From Diphasiastrum complanatum (Eukaryota; Streptophyta; Lycopodiopsida; Lycopodiales; Lycopodiaceae), in assembly GCA_029204225.1 (NCBI GenBank), contig CM055100.1:14890123-14954122 (forward strand): DNA of 64,000 nt, in the 5' to 3' direction. Numbering within the stretch: position 1 is the first letter of the stretch; the number at the start of each line of letters is the position of its first letter. The notes under the pieces were generated by a model. It made no database searches, was not told the DNA's origin, and saw only the letters and a list, made by a program, of their open reading frames with translations. Positions 60,386 to 64,000 of this stretch are shown here, in pieces. The translations under genes were made by a program, and so were the position numbers.

Positions 60386-64000
<3,615 letters not shown>

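Overview
The window looks like a gene-poor, retrotransposon-rich stretch of a flowering-plant nuclear genome. The evidence is spliced host genes with GT-AG introns, plant-type Ty1-copia and Ty3-gypsy elements with initiator-tRNA-Met primer sites, plant hAT transposases, and very long CT/GA microsatellites. The species cannot be named from the sequence. I see no bacterial operons, CRISPR arrays, or rRNA or tRNA genes.

Host genes: (1) A complete nine-exon gene on the minus strand (16831 down to 10192) encodes a predicted plastid-targeted armadillo-repeat protein of 914 residues. I traced every exon junction in frame; intron 1 is about 2.7 kb. (2) The last four exons of an MCM9-type helicase gene lie on the minus strand (45518 down to 44462). 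No upstream exon could be found. (3) A broken 5' piece of an eIF4A-III-like DEAD-box gene lies at about 5.6-6.4 kb on the plus strand.

Layout: 0-9 kb holds scrambled copia and gypsy fragments, two CT tracts and the eIF4A-III relic. 9-17 kb is the ARM gene. 18.7-30.4 kb is a stack of at least five copia fragments, each missing a different part; one has a full 5' LTR and a 3' LTR cut short by the next element. 30.4-33.5 kb is the 5' half of a Ty3-gypsy element (LTR, primer site, leader, broken gag). 33.8-34.3 kb is a minisatellite with a 72-bp period. 34.5-38.2 kb is LTR-like and non-coding DNA, including a 1.2-kb block repeated in inverted orientation at 1.1-2.3 kb. 38.2-42 kb is the best-preserved copia pol. 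44.5-45.5 kb is the MCM9 end.

48.8-60.1 kb contains what I consider the most unusual signal: a series of small elements whose outer end reads TCATAG next to (TA)n, but whose subterminal DNA is packed with one of several different palindromic words (TCGCGA, GGTACC/CCGCGG, CGGACGCG, GTTCCGGAAC). They are chained and nested through (TA)n tracts. Among them sits a 1.74-kb LTR element with a 5-bp target duplication and near-identical LTRs, which keeps only the integrase C-terminus plus chromodomain. 58.5-64 kb holds two oppositely oriented hAT transposases, one a C-terminal remnant and one spanning BED finger to dimerisation domain with frameshifts.

The genes do not form a pathway. The window is two host loci set in layers of mobile DNA.
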